Source: an uncultured Halomonas sp.
GTDB taxonomy: Bacteria; Pseudomonadota; Gammaproteobacteria; Pseudomonadales; Halomonadaceae
NCBI RefSeq assembly: GCF_946887195.1
Contig: NZ_CAMPKE010000003.1
Location: forward strand, 124,001-188,000
Length of the DNA: 64,000 nucleotides
Reading direction: 5' to 3'
Position 1 is the stretch's first letter; each line of letters starts with the position of its first letter. Positions 16,513-25,477 of the stretch are shown in pieces. A model generated the notes under the pieces. It ran no database searches. It was not told where the DNA came from and was given only the letters and a program-made list of their open reading frames with translations. Position numbers and translations under genes: made by a program.

Positions 16513-17358
16513 TTAGTCTTGTTGCTGCGCGCGCAGCCACTCGATCTCTTCCGACCAGATGGAGGGGTCGACGGTTTCCAGTACCATGGGAATGCCATCG
16601 ATACGCGAATCGCGCATGATCGTGGTGAATGCCTCCAGCCCGATGTTGCCTTGCCCCAGGCTGTGGTGGCGATCCACACGGCTACCGAAGGCGCTCTTGG
16701 CATCGTTCAAGTGCATGCCGCGCAGGTACTCGAAGCCGACCACGGCGCCGAACTCATCGAGCGTCGCGGTGCAGGCATCGCTGGTACGCAGATCGTAGCC
16801 GGCGGCGAACGCGTGGCAGGTATCGATGCACACGCCGACACGGCGCTTGTCGTCGACCTGCTCGATGATCTCGGCAAGATGCTCGAAGCGGTAACCCAGG
16901 TTGGTGCCCTGGCCGGCGGTGTTCTCGATCACCGCGGTGACATTGCGGGTATGCGAGAGCACATGGTTGATCGACTCGGCGATGCGCTTGAGGCAGTCGC
17001 TCTCGGAAATCTTGCGCAGGTGGCTGCCGGGGTGGAAGTTGAGCAGCGTCAGGCCAAGCTGTTCGCAGCGCTGGAATTCATCGAGGAACGCCTCGCGGGA
17101 TTTGGCCAGGCCGCCGGGGTCGGGATGGCCGAGATTGATCAGATAGCTGTCGTGAGGAAGGATCTGCTCTGGTTTGAAGTCGTATTGGGTGCAGGCCGAT
17201 TGGAACGCCGCGATGGCTTCGTCGGTCAACGGCTTGGCCACCCACTGACGCTGGTTCTTGGTGAACAGGGCAAAGGCATTGGCGCCGAGTTCATGGGCGC
17301 GAACGACGGCTTGGTCAGGGCCACCAGCGGCGCTGACATGGGCTCCGAGATATTTCAT
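16513..17358 (-). CDS. nfo: Endonuclease IV (apurinic/apyrimidinic)
   Basis: 281 residues, the usual length. The TIM-barrel metal-binding motifs are all present: [12 protein letters not shown] at the start, [38 protein letters not shown] and [22 protein letters not shown]. The enzyme nicks the backbone 5' of abasic sites and trims damaged 3' ends using three metal ions. Transcribed with the small membrane-protein gene downstream. Confidence 0.97.
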   Translation of the reverse strand: MKYLGAHVSAAGGPDQAVVRAHELGANAFALFTKNQRQWVAKPLTDEAIAAFQSACTQYDFKPEQILPHDSYLINLGHPDPGGLAKSREAFLDEFQRCEQLGLTLLNFHPGSHLRKISESDCLKRIAESINHVLSHTRNVTAVIENTAGQGTNLGYRFEHLAEIIEQVDDKRRVGVCIDTCHAFAAGYDLRTSDACTATLDEFGAVVGFEYLRGMHLNDAKSAFGSRVDRHHSLGQGNIGLEAFTTIMRDSRIDGIPMVLETVDPSIWSEEIEWLRAQQQD

Positions 17359-17499
17359 GGCGATTCGGCTATCGGGGGAATGTCGCGCTATGGTAGAGCA
17401 TTTACGGCGCGTATCGCGACATCGACGCCCTCATAGTCACAGGTATGAACAAAGATGGGTGAATTACCGCACATTGCACGATAGCCATGAGGATCGGCC

Positions 17500-18198
17500 A
17501 TGAAGACGATTGGCGTGTTGGGTGGAATGAGTTGGGAATCGACGCTGAACTATTACCGGCTACTCAACGAAGGAGTGAATGCGCACCTTGGCGGCTTTCA
17601 TTCGGCGCCGATCTGCCTGGTGAGCGTCGATTTCGCCGAGATCGAGGCGCTGCAGCGAGCCGGCGACTGGGAGTCGGCAGGGGAGCGATTGGCCGCGGCG
17701 GCGCGCCAGGTACAGGCGGGCGGCGCGGATTTCCTGCTGATCGCGACCAATACCATGCACCGGGTGGCAGCGGAGATCGAGGCCGCCATCGACATTCCGC
17801 TCGTGCATATTGCCGATGCCACCGGCGAGCGCCTGAAGGCGGATGGCGTTTCACGCGTAGGCCTGCTGGGTACGCGTTTCACCATGGAGCAGGCGTTCTA
17901 TCGCGATCGCCTGTATGAAGGTTTCGGCATCGACGTCGTGATCCCCGACGAGCCGGGGCGCCAGATCGTGCATGACATCATTTTCAGCGAACTGGTGCAT
18001 GGCACGATCGAGGACGCCTCGCGAGAGCGCTTCCTCGCGATCATCGACGATCTGCGGGCGCAGGGTGCCGAAGCCGTGATTCTCGGCTGCACCGAGATCA
18101 GTATGCTCATCCAGCAGTCCCACACCGCGATGCCGCTCTACGACACGACCGAGTTGCATGTGCAGGCGGCACTGGATTTCGCGCAGAAAGCAGGCTGA
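17500..18198 (+). CDS. Aspartate/glutamate racemase family protein
   Basis: 232 residues. Glycine-rich entry TIGVLGGMSWESTLNYYRLLN, then TNTMH at 83-87 and GCTEI with Cys197. The first catalytic position, usually Cys, is Thr83; the pair Thr83/Cys197 has been described for an E. coli aspartate/glutamate-specific racemase, and the numbering is identical here (recalled literature). It would interconvert L- and D-Asp or Glu in the cytoplasm without PLP. It is monocistronic and divergent from nfo. Confidence 0.88.
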   Translation: MKTIGVLGGMSWESTLNYYRLLNEGVNAHLGGFHSAPICLVSVDFAEIEALQRAGDWESAGERLAAAARQVQAGGADFLLIATNTMHRVAAEIEAAIDIPLVHIADATGERLKADGVSRVGLLGTRFTMEQAFYRDRLYEGFGIDVVIPDEPGRQIVHDIIFSELVHGTIEDASRERFLAIIDDLRAQGAEAVILGCTEISMLIQQSHTAMPLYDTTELHVQAALDFAQKAG

Positions 18199-18207
18199 CG
18201 TGGGCCT

Positions 18208-19365
18208 TTAGATGCGCTCATTCTCCGGCAGTCCCATCGCCAGCGGTACCGTGACGATGCCACCGACGAGCGCCACCCATAGCGGAGCGGCTGGCCCCCA
18301 AACGGCGGCGACCGGACCGAGCGCCATGATACCCAGCGCCGCCAGCGCGTTGGATAGCCCCAGGGCGAGCCCCGAGCCCAGCGAGCGGTTTTCGGGCAGG
18401 ATATCCTGAGCGATTAGGATACCCAGCGGCAGCGTCGCGAACAGGCAGATACCGAGAATGCCCAGCACGATCCACAGCCAGACGCCGCTGGCCAATAGAA
18501 AGGCCAGGAGCATCACGACCGACAGGCTCATGGCCGCAATCAGCAGTGGCCGCCGGCCCATGCGGTCGGACAATCGACCGCCGCAGACATTGCCGATGAC
18601 CCCGATCACCAGCAACACCGTAATGAAGCTGGCTCCGGTGGTCAGCGAGCCGCCGGCCTGAGTCCACATCAAGGGCACGAACGTCACCACCGAAAGAATC
18701 ATCAACGAGCGCAGCGTCGAGAATGCCACCAGCCGCGACAACGGCCCGGCGTGCCGGCGCCAGGCGATGGGCTCGGCGTTGGCCGCGCGGGCGGGCAGCT
18801 TGGGCGCCCACTGCGTCAGAAACGGCAGCGTCAGCAGGGCGGGTATGGCGAGCACCCATAGATAACCCAGCCCCCACTGCACCACGACCCAACTGGCGAT
18901 GGCCGGCCACACGCCGCGCCCTATCTCGCCGCCGACCATGAATATCGACATGGCGGTGCCGGGCTTGTCGCCGCCCAGGCGCCGCACACCAGCGAGCGCC
19001 TGGGGATGGAAGAACGAATTCGACACCCCGATCAGCATCAGCACGGCCACCAGCGCCCAGAAACTCGATGCAAACCCGACCAACGCACCGCCCAGCGATG
19101 AACCGAACAGTCCACAGGCGATCATCACGCGCCCGCCCACCCGGTCGGCGAGCAGGCCGACCAACGGCTGCAAGGCCTGCCCCAATAGCAGCGCCGCCAT
19201 GATCGTACCCGCCAGCGCCACCGACAGGTTCAGCGAAATCAGAATTGCCGGCAGCACCCCCGGCAGGTAATTGGCGGCACCATCGTTGAGAAAATGCGCC
19301 CAGCTCATGCCCGTCAGGCGACCGGGCTGGGGCTGGGCTTTAGTGATGGTGCTGGTGGCTTCCAT
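18208..19365 (-). CDS. MFS transporter, fosmidomycin-resistance-like
   Basis: 385 residues with about 12 membrane segments. The N terminus SWAHFLNDGAANYLPGVLPAIL and QPLVGLLADRVGGR match the Fsr-type group of major facilitator exporters, as does SRLVAFSTLRSLM. The second-half ADRxGRR-like loop is LSDRMGRRPLL. Transport substrate is unknown; drug or metabolite efflux is likely. Stop is nine bases from that of the convergent racemase gene. Confidence 0.85.
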   Translation of the reverse strand: MEATSTITKAQPQPGRLTGMSWAHFLNDGAANYLPGVLPAILISLNLSVALAGTIMAALLLGQALQPLVGLLADRVGGRVMIACGLFGSSLGGALVGFASSFWALVAVLMLIGVSNSFFHPQALAGVRRLGGDKPGTAMSIFMVGGEIGRGVWPAIASWVVVQWGLGYLWVLAIPALLTLPFLTQWAPKLPARAANAEPIAWRRHAGPLSRLVAFSTLRSLMILSVVTFVPLMWTQAGGSLTTGASFITVLLVIGVIGNVCGGRLSDRMGRRPLLIAAMSLSVVMLLAFLLASGVWLWIVLGILGICLFATLPLGILIAQDILPENRSLGSGLALGLSNALAALGIMALGPVAAVWGPAAPLWVALVGGIVTVPLAMGLPENERI

Positions 19366-19489
19366 GCGTTGGGCTCAAGTGGTGGTTGCGAGGGAGGCAG
19401 TGGGCGAAATGCGACTGGGGAGCCGTTTCGCACCTTGGTTTCATAGCATGGCCGGCGCGGCAAGCCAAGCTTGGCTTATTATAAGATGG

Positions 19490-19693
19490 CTAAAGGAACC
19501 GTAGATGAGTCCAGTTATGGACTACCTGAAACCTGCGCCTAACGGCCTTAGCCACACGTTCCCATGGTTCGCGCGCTGCTTCGGGGTCGAGCCGGGTCAA
19601 TTCAGTTACTGTTTGTTGGACAACCGGCAGTGGCCCATACTTGTCGCTTATGCTGCAAAGCCTTCGATAAGCCAGCAAAGACACTGTAGCCAT
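19490..19693 (-). CDS. Candidate small protein, 67 residues
   Basis: Starts at ATG 19693 (MATVSLLAYRRLCSI) with AGGAGT seven bases upstream on the minus strand, a good spacing. The product is charged and non-hydrophobic (KYGPLPVVQQTVTELTRLDPE, then REPWERVAKAVRRRF). I recognise no family. It occupies the gap between the MFS gene and the divergent Crp-like regulator. The evidence is the ribosome-binding site and plausible composition only. Confidence 0.3.
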   Translation of the reverse strand: MATVSLLAYRRLCSISDKYGPLPVVQQTVTELTRLDPEAAREPWERVAKAVRRRFQVVHNWTHLRFL

Positions 19694-19728
19694 GGGCTTC
19701 ACTCCTACCCTAAGTAAGGAGCACAAGC

Positions 19729-20472
19729 ATGACCACAGGCTCTCACTCCCCCGGCACCTTGATGATCCACAAGCTGGAAAGCATCTTTACCCTCTCCGAA
19801 GAGGAAAAGCAGGCGCTCCATGACTTGCCGGTGCAGATGAAGGCCATGAAGGCGGATCGCGACATCGTGAGCATAGGCGAGCGCCCATCACAAAGTTGTT
19901 TGATTCTGGAAGGGGTCACCTGTGCCTACAAGCTGACCTACGAGGGCAAGCGCCAGATCATGGCCCTGCATCTTCCCGGTGATATTCCGGACTTGCAAAG
20001 CCTGCATCTGGAGGTCATGGACTTCAGCATTGCCCCGATCAGCCCTTGTCGGGTCGGGTTCATCCAGCATGGACACCTGCGCCGGGTGTGCGAGCGCTAC
20101 CCTCGGCTCACCGCCGCCTTTTGGCGCGAGACGCTGGTGGACGCCTCGATCTACCGTGAATGGCTGCTCAATAACGGACGGCGCGAGGCCTACTCGCGGT
20201 TGGCCCATCTTATCTGCGAGTTTCTGAGCCGCATGCATGCGGTAGGTCTGGTCGAGGGCGGGACCTTCAGCCTGCCCGTCACCCAGACGGCGTTGGCGGA
20301 TGCGACTGGCATCAGTTCGGTCCATATGAACCGGATCCTCCAAACGCTACGTGCCGATGGCCTGATTCAACTCACGAGAACGCAGGTGACCGTCCCTGAC
20401 TGGGAGAAGTTGAAGGAAGCGGGTGATTTCGACCCCCTTTACCTTCACATGGAAAAGAGTGGTGCCGTATAA
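19729..20472 (+). CDS. Crp/Fnr family transcriptional regulator
   Basis: 247 residues, start ATG 19729 with AAGGAGC eight bases upstream. A cyclic-nucleotide-binding-type beta barrel occupies residues 30-140; the C-terminal helix-turn-helix is at about 180-220 (LPVTQTALADATGISSVHMNRILQTLRADGLI). It lacks the N-terminal cysteine cluster of Fnr, so oxygen sensing by an iron-sulphur cluster is unlikely, and the Crp cAMP-contact motif is not conserved either. Ligand and targets are unknown. Confidence 0.88.
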   Translation: MTTGSHSPGTLMIHKLESIFTLSEEEKQALHDLPVQMKAMKADRDIVSIGERPSQSCLILEGVTCAYKLTYEGKRQIMALHLPGDIPDLQSLHLEVMDFSIAPISPCRVGFIQHGHLRRVCERYPRLTAAFWRETLVDASIYREWLLNNGRREAYSRLAHLICEFLSRMHAVGLVEGGTFSLPVTQTALADATGISSVHMNRILQTLRADGLIQLTRTQVTVPDWEKLKEAGDFDPLYLHMEKSGAV

Positions 20473-20526
20473 GCCTTGCCGTCAATCCGATGAAGGTGCC
20501 GGCTTCGAGAAGGTGATCGCCTTGCC

Positions 20527-21012
20527 TCAACCCACCGGTACCGCCGGGTTGTCGATCACCTGGCGCAGCACGAAGCTCGAGTGCACACCGCTGACACCTT
20601 CTATCCGGGTAATGCGATTGAGCAGCAGATCCTGATAGTCCTCCATGTCGCGCACCACCACCTTGAGCTGGTAGTCGGCCTCCTGGCCGGTAATCAGCAG
20701 GCACTCGATAACCTGGGGAAGGGCGGCGACCTGCTTTTCGAAATTGGCGAAGCGCTCCGGCGTATGGCGATCCATGGAGATATGCAACAGCGCCATCAGG
20801 GTGTAGCCGAGTCGTTTGCTATCGACCAGTGCCCGGTAGCCGACGATCAGGCCGCTCTCTTCCAGTGCGCGTACCCGGCGCAGGCAGGGCGATGGCGACA
20901 GGCCGATACGTTCGGCCAGTTCCTGATTGCTGATACGCCCGTCGCGTTGGAGAATATCGAGAATTTGGCGATCATAGCGATCTAGCGCAGAGGACGTAGC
21001 TATTGTCGGCAT
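20527..21012 (-). CDS. Lrp/AsnC family transcriptional regulator
   Basis: 161 residues from ATG 21012. The AsnC-type helix-turn-helix is LDRYDRQILDILQRDGRISNQELAERIGLSPSPCLRRV (residues 10-50, quoted in pieces: LDRYDRQILDILQ, RISNQELAERIGLSPSPC). The C-terminal RAM domain has LLITGQEADYQLKVVVRDMEDYQ and IEGVSGVHSSFVL. Such proteins sense an amino acid and form octamers. It faces away from leuA with a MITE copy in between, so control of leuA is conceivable but not shown. Confidence 0.9.
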   Translation of the reverse strand: MPTIATSSALDRYDRQILDILQRDGRISNQELAERIGLSPSPCLRRVRALEESGLIVGYRALVDSKRLGYTLMALLHISMDRHTPERFANFEKQVAALPQVIECLLITGQEADYQLKVVVRDMEDYQDLLLNRITRIEGVSGVHSSFVLRQVIDNPAVPVG

Positions 21013-21144
21013 GCTGAGAAATCCTATGCTGATAGAAGGGCGTTTCGTGATATTTTGTGCCAAAATCTATCGATATGCCATAAGGTTTCGCAATCCCATG
21101 CTTCGCGCGGTAGCGTAGTCTTACTATATCGTTATCCGCGATAG

Positions 21145-21285
21145 GGAACCGCTGTATAAATGCCTGCGGACGAATCGCTGTGTCACGCGGTGCTCGAAGA
21201 AAAGCCTAACTGTATGTTATGTCTTTTCTTCTGTGCTCCGGGCTCCTTGCGCTTCATTCCGCTCGTCAATTTATTCAGCAGTTCC
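21145..21285. mobile_element. MITE-like inverted-repeat element (type 1, copy B)
   Basis: 141 bp, same family as 15355-15497. The ends GGAACCGCTGTATAAATG and, inverted, GGAACTGCTGAATAAATT are near-perfect inverted repeats. The internal stem is GAAGAAAAG (21196-21204) with CTTTTCTTC (21223-21231). No clean target duplication is visible. It lies between the lrp-like gene and leuA, 141 bases before the leuA start. Confidence 0.78.
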
Positions 21286-21426
21286 CGTAGCGCAAAATCA
21301 TCAGGCCACCGGCCTCACAAGGGCCGGCCCTGATCCTCGATTCACGAGATCGAGCTGTATCGATATCATCATTGGCCGGCGCGAGCTGCTACCCAGCGCC
21401 GAAAATCCGGCAAGGACACACGACCC

Positions 21427-23130
21427 ATGGCTCCCATCTCCAGCGCTTTCGATCATCGTAAATACACACCGGCCAAGCCGGTACCGCTCACCAATCGCCA
21501 GTGGCCTTCGCGCACGCTGACACGGGCTCCGATCTGGGCCAGCGTCGATCTACGAGATGGCAATCAGGCGCTACTCGAGCCGATGAATGTCGAGCAGAAG
21601 AAGCGACTATGGGCGTTGCTGGTGAAGATCGGCCTGAAGGAGATCGAGGTCGGTTTCCCCTCGGCCAGCCAGCACGATTACGACTTCGTGCGCTGGTTGA
21701 TCGAGGAGGATCAGATTCCCGAGGACGTGAACGTTCAGGTGCTGGTACAGGCACGCGAGCATTTGATCGAGAGAACGTTCGCTTCGCTGGAGGGCGCCAA
21801 ACGCGCCATCGTTCACGTTTACAACTCGACCTCCACGGTGCAGCGCGAGCGTGTTTTCGAGCTGGATCGTGAAGGCATCGTCAACATCGCCGAGCAGGGT
21901 GCGCGCTGGGTCAAGGAGCATGCCGCGCGCTACCCCGAGACGCAGTGGACGTTCCAGTACTCGCCGGAGAGCTTCACCGGCACCGAGCCGGATTTCGCCG
22001 TGGCGATCTGCGAGGCGGTGATGGACGTCTGGCAGCCGACACCGCAGAAGCCCTGCATTCTCAACCTGCCGGCGACGGTCGAGATCGGTCCGGTCAATCA
22101 CTTCGCCGATCAGATCGAATACTTCATCACGCATTTGAAGAACCGCGAGAGCGCGATCATCTCGCTGCATACCCATAACGATCGCGGCGGTGCCGCGGCG
22201 GCGGCCGAACTGGGCTTGCTGGCCGGCGCCGATCGTGTCGAGGGTACGCTGCTGGGCAACGGCGAGCGTACCGGCAACATGGACATCACCACGCTGGCGA
22301 TGAACATCTACAGCCAGGGCATCGACCCCGAGCTCGACCTCTCCAATCCCGATGAGATCATTCAGGTCTGCACCGAATGTACCGGGCTACCGGTGCATCC
22401 GCGTCACCCATGGATCGGCGAGCTGGTTTACACCGCCTTCTCGGGTAGCCATCAGGATGCGATTCGCAAGTGCCTGCAGAAGCAGCAGGACGACGAAGCG
22501 TGGCAAGTCGCCTACCTGCCCATCGACCCCAAGGACCTGGGCCGCGACTATCAGGCGGTGATTCGTGTCAACAGCCAATCGGGCAAGGGCGGCATGGCGT
22601 TTCTGCTCGAGCGCGATTTCGGCATCAGCCTGCCGCGCTGGATGACGCTGGAGCTGGCCCCGCATGTGCAGCAGGCCAGCGAGCGAATCAGCGGCGAGCT
22701 TTCCGGTCGGATGATCCGCGACATCCTGCTCGATACCTTCATGCACGATGCGCCGCTGGCCTTGAAAGGTTACCGGCTCGATCGTGAGGACGCCGAAAGA
22801 CTGACCGCGACGCTCATTCGGGGCGATGAGTCGATCGCTCTGGAGGGTCAGGGCAATGGCGCGATTTCGGCATTCATGGATGCCTGGCAGCGTCACACCG
22901 GCCAGACCGTCAGCGTGGTCGATTATGGCGAGCATGCGCTGGGCGAGGGCAGTGACGCGGTGGCCATCGCCTTCGTGCAACTCAACGTCGACGGCGCCCG
23001 AGTCAGCGGCATGGCCGAGGATGGCGATACCGTCAGCGCTTCGCTCAAGGCGGTGCTCTCGGCGATCAACCGTACCCAAGCCGCCAAGGCACCCGCCAAC
23101 ACGTCGGCACGCCAGGCTACGCATGCCTGA
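21427..23130 (+). CDS. leuA: 2-isopropylmalate synthase (long LeuA form)
   Basis: 567 residues, the length of the longer LeuA type. The catalytic DRE-TIM barrel motif is [16 protein letters not shown] near residue 37, the metal site [18 protein letters not shown] is in mid-protein, and the C-terminal LeuA dimer domain that binds leucine follows ([21 protein letters not shown]). It condenses acetyl-CoA with 2-oxoisovalerate in the first step of leucine synthesis and is expected to be feedback-inhibited by leucine. No leucine-rich leader peptide is seen upstream. The gene ends in a strong terminator. Confidence 0.97.
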   Translation: MAPISSAFDHRKYTPAKPVPLTNRQWPSRTLTRAPIWASVDLRDGNQALLEPMNVEQKKRLWALLVKIGLKEIEVGFPSASQHDYDFVRWLIEEDQIPEDVNVQVLVQAREHLIERTFASLEGAKRAIVHVYNSTSTVQRERVFELDREGIVNIAEQGARWVKEHAARYPETQWTFQYSPESFTGTEPDFAVAICEAVMDVWQPTPQKPCILNLPATVEIGPVNHFADQIEYFITHLKNRESAIISLHTHNDRGGAAAAAELGLLAGADRVEGTLLGNGERTGNMDITTLAMNIYSQGIDPELDLSNPDEIIQVCTECTGLPVHPRHPWIGELVYTAFSGSHQDAIRKCLQKQQDDEAWQVAYLPIDPKDLGRDYQAVIRVNSQSGKGGMAFLLERDFGISLPRWMTLELAPHVQQASERISGELSGRMIRDILLDTFMHDAPLALKGYRLDREDAERLTATLIRGDESIALEGQGNGAISAFMDAWQRHTGQTVSVVDYGEHALGEGSDAVAIAFVQLNVDGARVSGMAEDGDTVSASLKAVLSAINRTQAAKAPANTSARQATHA

Positions 23131-23160
23131 AAGCCGTAGCGATCGACGATCGCGGGATCG

Positions 23161-23194
23161 CATCGGCCGCCCCTTGGGGTGGCCGATGTGTTTC
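23161..23194. terminator. Rho-independent terminator after leuA
   Basis: A 13-bp stem (23161-23173 with 23176-23188, one G-T pair) around a two-base loop, followed by TGTTTC. It lies between leuA and the convergent GFA-family gene. Confidence 0.65.
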
Positions 23195-23215
23195 AGGCGA
23201 AAGCTTTCTCTTCGC

Positions 23216-23689
23216 TCAAGAACCCAAGCCCAGCCGCCGATGCCAATCGGCCAGCGACTCGTCGGGGAAGCCGTCGAAGCAGTGGTCCTGCTCGACGGGA
23301 TGCAACATCACCCAGTCGGGCTTGGAATTCAGTAGCAGGTGCGTTCGTTCGGGCGGAACCGGCAATGGGGTATCGATGGCACCGGCATGTGGATGCACCA
23401 GTTCCGGCCACTCGGGCGACCATAACCACAATGCGCTACCGCACTCGCCGCAGAAGCGACGCTCGGCGCTGCTACGACTGCCATCTTCCATGATTGCCCG
23501 GTAAACGCGGATATGCGCTTCCCCCTCGACCTCGAGAGTATCGGTCTGCGCGCCCAGGTTGATGGCAAAGCCGCCGGTGCCGGCGGTCTTGCGGCAAATG
23601 CTGCAGTAGCAAAGGTTGAATGGGTAGGGGGCGTCGGCCTCCACACTGAAATGAACCGCGCCGCAATGACAGCTACCGTCGAGTCGCAT
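23216..23689 (-). CDS. GFA family zinc protein (CENP-V/GFA fold)
   Basis: 157 residues. All zinc ligands of the fold are present: SCHCG at residue 7, CYCSICRK near 27, and FCGECGS near 80. Family members include glutathione-dependent formaldehyde-activating enzyme, but most have no proven activity, and the spontaneous nature of that reaction is debated. It is a single gene; function should be recorded as unknown carbon-sulphur lyase-like. Confidence 0.88.
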   Translation of the reverse strand: MRLDGSCHCGAVHFSVEADAPYPFNLCYCSICRKTAGTGGFAINLGAQTDTLEVEGEAHIRVYRAIMEDGSRSSAERRFCGECGSALWLWSPEWPELVHPHAGAIDTPLPVPPERTHLLLNSKPDWVMLHPVEQDHCFDGFPDESLADWHRRLGLGS

Positions 23690-23753
23690 GCCTGCCTCCT
23701 TGCTATGAGAACGTCTGCACCGACCAGTGTAGTTTAGCCATGGCGCGGCATGT

Positions 23754-24572
23754 TCAGCTGTCGCTGCGAATCTGAGCGTGGCTGATCAGGGCGAAGATGA
23801 AGGTGCCGCCGACCACGTTGCCGGCAAGTGCGGGCAGCGCGAACGTGAACAGATAGTCGCCGAAGCTGGCCTTGCCGTCGAAGACCAGGTAGAGCACCTC
23901 GGTGGAGCCGACGATGATATGCGTGAAACCGCCGATCGCGATCAGGTAGGTGACGATCAGGATGACCCAGATCTTGGCCTGCCCGGCGGCGGGGATCAGC
24001 CATACCATGGTCGCGATCATCCAGCCGGCGACCACGCCCTTGGCGAACGTCTGCGCAACGCTGTTGGTGAGAATATGCTCGCCCAGGCCGATGAAGACCT
24101 TATGGGTCTCGGCATCGAACAGCGGCATGAATAGAATGACATAGGCGGAAATCGCCACGCCGATCAGGTTGCCGATGAGCACCACTGCCCAGAACCGCAG
24201 CAGGTGAAATAGCTTGAACAGGCGCGGTTCGCTCATCAGGGGCAGCACGGCGGTCACCGTGTTCTCGGTGAACAGCTGCTGGCGAGCCAGAACCACGACC
24301 ATAAAACCGATCGTATAGCCGAACGAGGAGAGCAGAAAGCCGGTGTCGTTCTCGGGGAGGTGCGCTTGCAGCAGGCCGGTGGCCAGCATCGAGAAACTCA
24401 TCGACATGCCGGCGGCTATGGCCGACCACAGCAGTGCCGAGATGGTGCGCGTCAGCTCCTTTTCGCCATCGGCGCGGATCGTTTCATGAACGGCGGCCGC
24501 CCCCGATGGCAAGTGCTCGTCATCGAGTTCCAGGTCGTCGGTCGGCGGGGTGGTGGGTTCCGTCGGCGGCAA
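23754..24572 (-). CDS. Formate/nitrite transporter (FNT) family protein, YfdC-like
   Basis: 272 residues. A hydrophilic N-terminal 40 residues precede six hydrophobic segments. FNT features include ALLWSAIAAGMSMSFSML, GYTIGFMVVVLARQQLFTENTVTAVLP, and AKGVVAGWMIATMVWL, with the pore position near HIIVGSTEVLYLV. The extended N terminus and QQLFTENT are typical of the YfdC branch, whose substrate is not established. Inner-membrane pentameric channel. Confidence 0.88.
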   Translation of the reverse strand: MPPTEPTTPPTDDLELDDEHLPSGAAAVHETIRADGEKELTRTISALLWSAIAAGMSMSFSMLATGLLQAHLPENDTGFLLSSFGYTIGFMVVVLARQQLFTENTVTAVLPLMSEPRLFKLFHLLRFWAVVLIGNLIGVAISAYVILFMPLFDAETHKVFIGLGEHILTNSVAQTFAKGVVAGWMIATMVWLIPAAGQAKIWVILIVTYLIAIGGFTHIIVGSTEVLYLVFDGKASFGDYLFTFALPALAGNVVGGTFIFALISHAQIRSDS

Positions 24573-24706
24573 GAGTGGATCCTCGGTAGCGAAAGAAGCA
24601 CTGGTTCGTTGACTGTGATCGATTCTCGATGTTTGCGCAAGACAACCCAGGGGTGGCTTCGGCTATCATGTAACCGATGGAACATGCCGGCTACAAAGGA
24701 GAGACC

Positions 24707-25408
24707 ATGCCCGACGATATGCCGACGATTCTGCTGTATCTCGGTGCGGCCTGGCTGGCGGGCAGCCTGATCGGACTGGAACGCAGCTTTCATGGGCGCC
24801 CCGCGGGGTTTCGTACCCATGCGCTGGTCTGTGTCGCTTCGGCAATGCTGATGCTGGTCACTACGCATCAGTGGCAATGGCTGGACGAGAGCATACCGGA
24901 AGCGGCTCTGCGTACCGATCCCACGCGCATGGCGCAGGGCATCATGACCGGCATTGGCTTTCTCGGTGCCGGGGTGATCTTCAAGGAAGGTCTGACGGTG
25001 CACGGGCTGACCACGGCGGCGTCGATCTGGATCACCTCCGCATTGGGCATTCTCTTTGGGGTAGGCTTCATGGCCCCGGCGGTGGTGGCGACGCTGGCGA
25101 CGCTGCTGACGCTATCGATCTTTCGCTGGGTGGAGGATCTCCTGCCCAGCGAATACTACGCCGATCATCAGATCAGCTATCTGATCGATGCGGTGCCCGA
25201 AGAGCAGCAGGTGCGGGAGTTGCTCAAAAGCCACGGTTGCCTTGTCAAAACGATGCGTTACCGCCTGATGGAACATGGCAGCGTCTTTCAGTACCACATG
25301 GTGTTGCAGACGCACGATCGAAGAAACCTGGCCAGGCTGGCCGATTATCTGCGCCGCCAGGAGAGTGATGTGCTGGAGTTTCGGCTGGCCCCGGCGGGTG
25401 GCGAATAG
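24707..25408 (+). CDS. MgtC/SapB family membrane protein
   Basis: 233 residues from ATG 24707 with AAAGGAGAG just upstream. MgtC signatures are GSLIGLERSFHGRPAGFRTHALVC and GIGFLGAGVIFKEG, with TTAASIWITSALGILFG. Four to five membrane segments are followed by a soluble C-terminal domain of about 85 residues resembling the ACT-like domain of MgtC. Relatives affect magnesium starvation survival and F1Fo-ATP synthase; the role in this organism is unknown. Sixty-nine bases separate it from the lipid kinase gene. Confidence 0.9.
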   Translation: MPDDMPTILLYLGAAWLAGSLIGLERSFHGRPAGFRTHALVCVASAMLMLVTTHQWQWLDESIPEAALRTDPTRMAQGIMTGIGFLGAGVIFKEGLTVHGLTTAASIWITSALGILFGVGFMAPAVVATLATLLTLSIFRWVEDLLPSEYYADHQISYLIDAVPEEQQVRELLKSHGCLVKTMRYRLMEHGSVFQYHMVLQTHDRRNLARLADYLRRQESDVLEFRLAPAGGE

Positions 25409-25477
25409 GCCCGCGCTTGCGGTATGCCGCGCGACGGGTGATGGTGGAGCTATTGGAATGGCGCACAAGGAACTTGC

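Noticed and set aside
21233..21520. 95-residue plus-strand frame before leuA
   Set aside because: Starts inside the MITE-like element and overlaps leuA out of frame; no leucine-rich leader either, so leuA attenuation is not supported.
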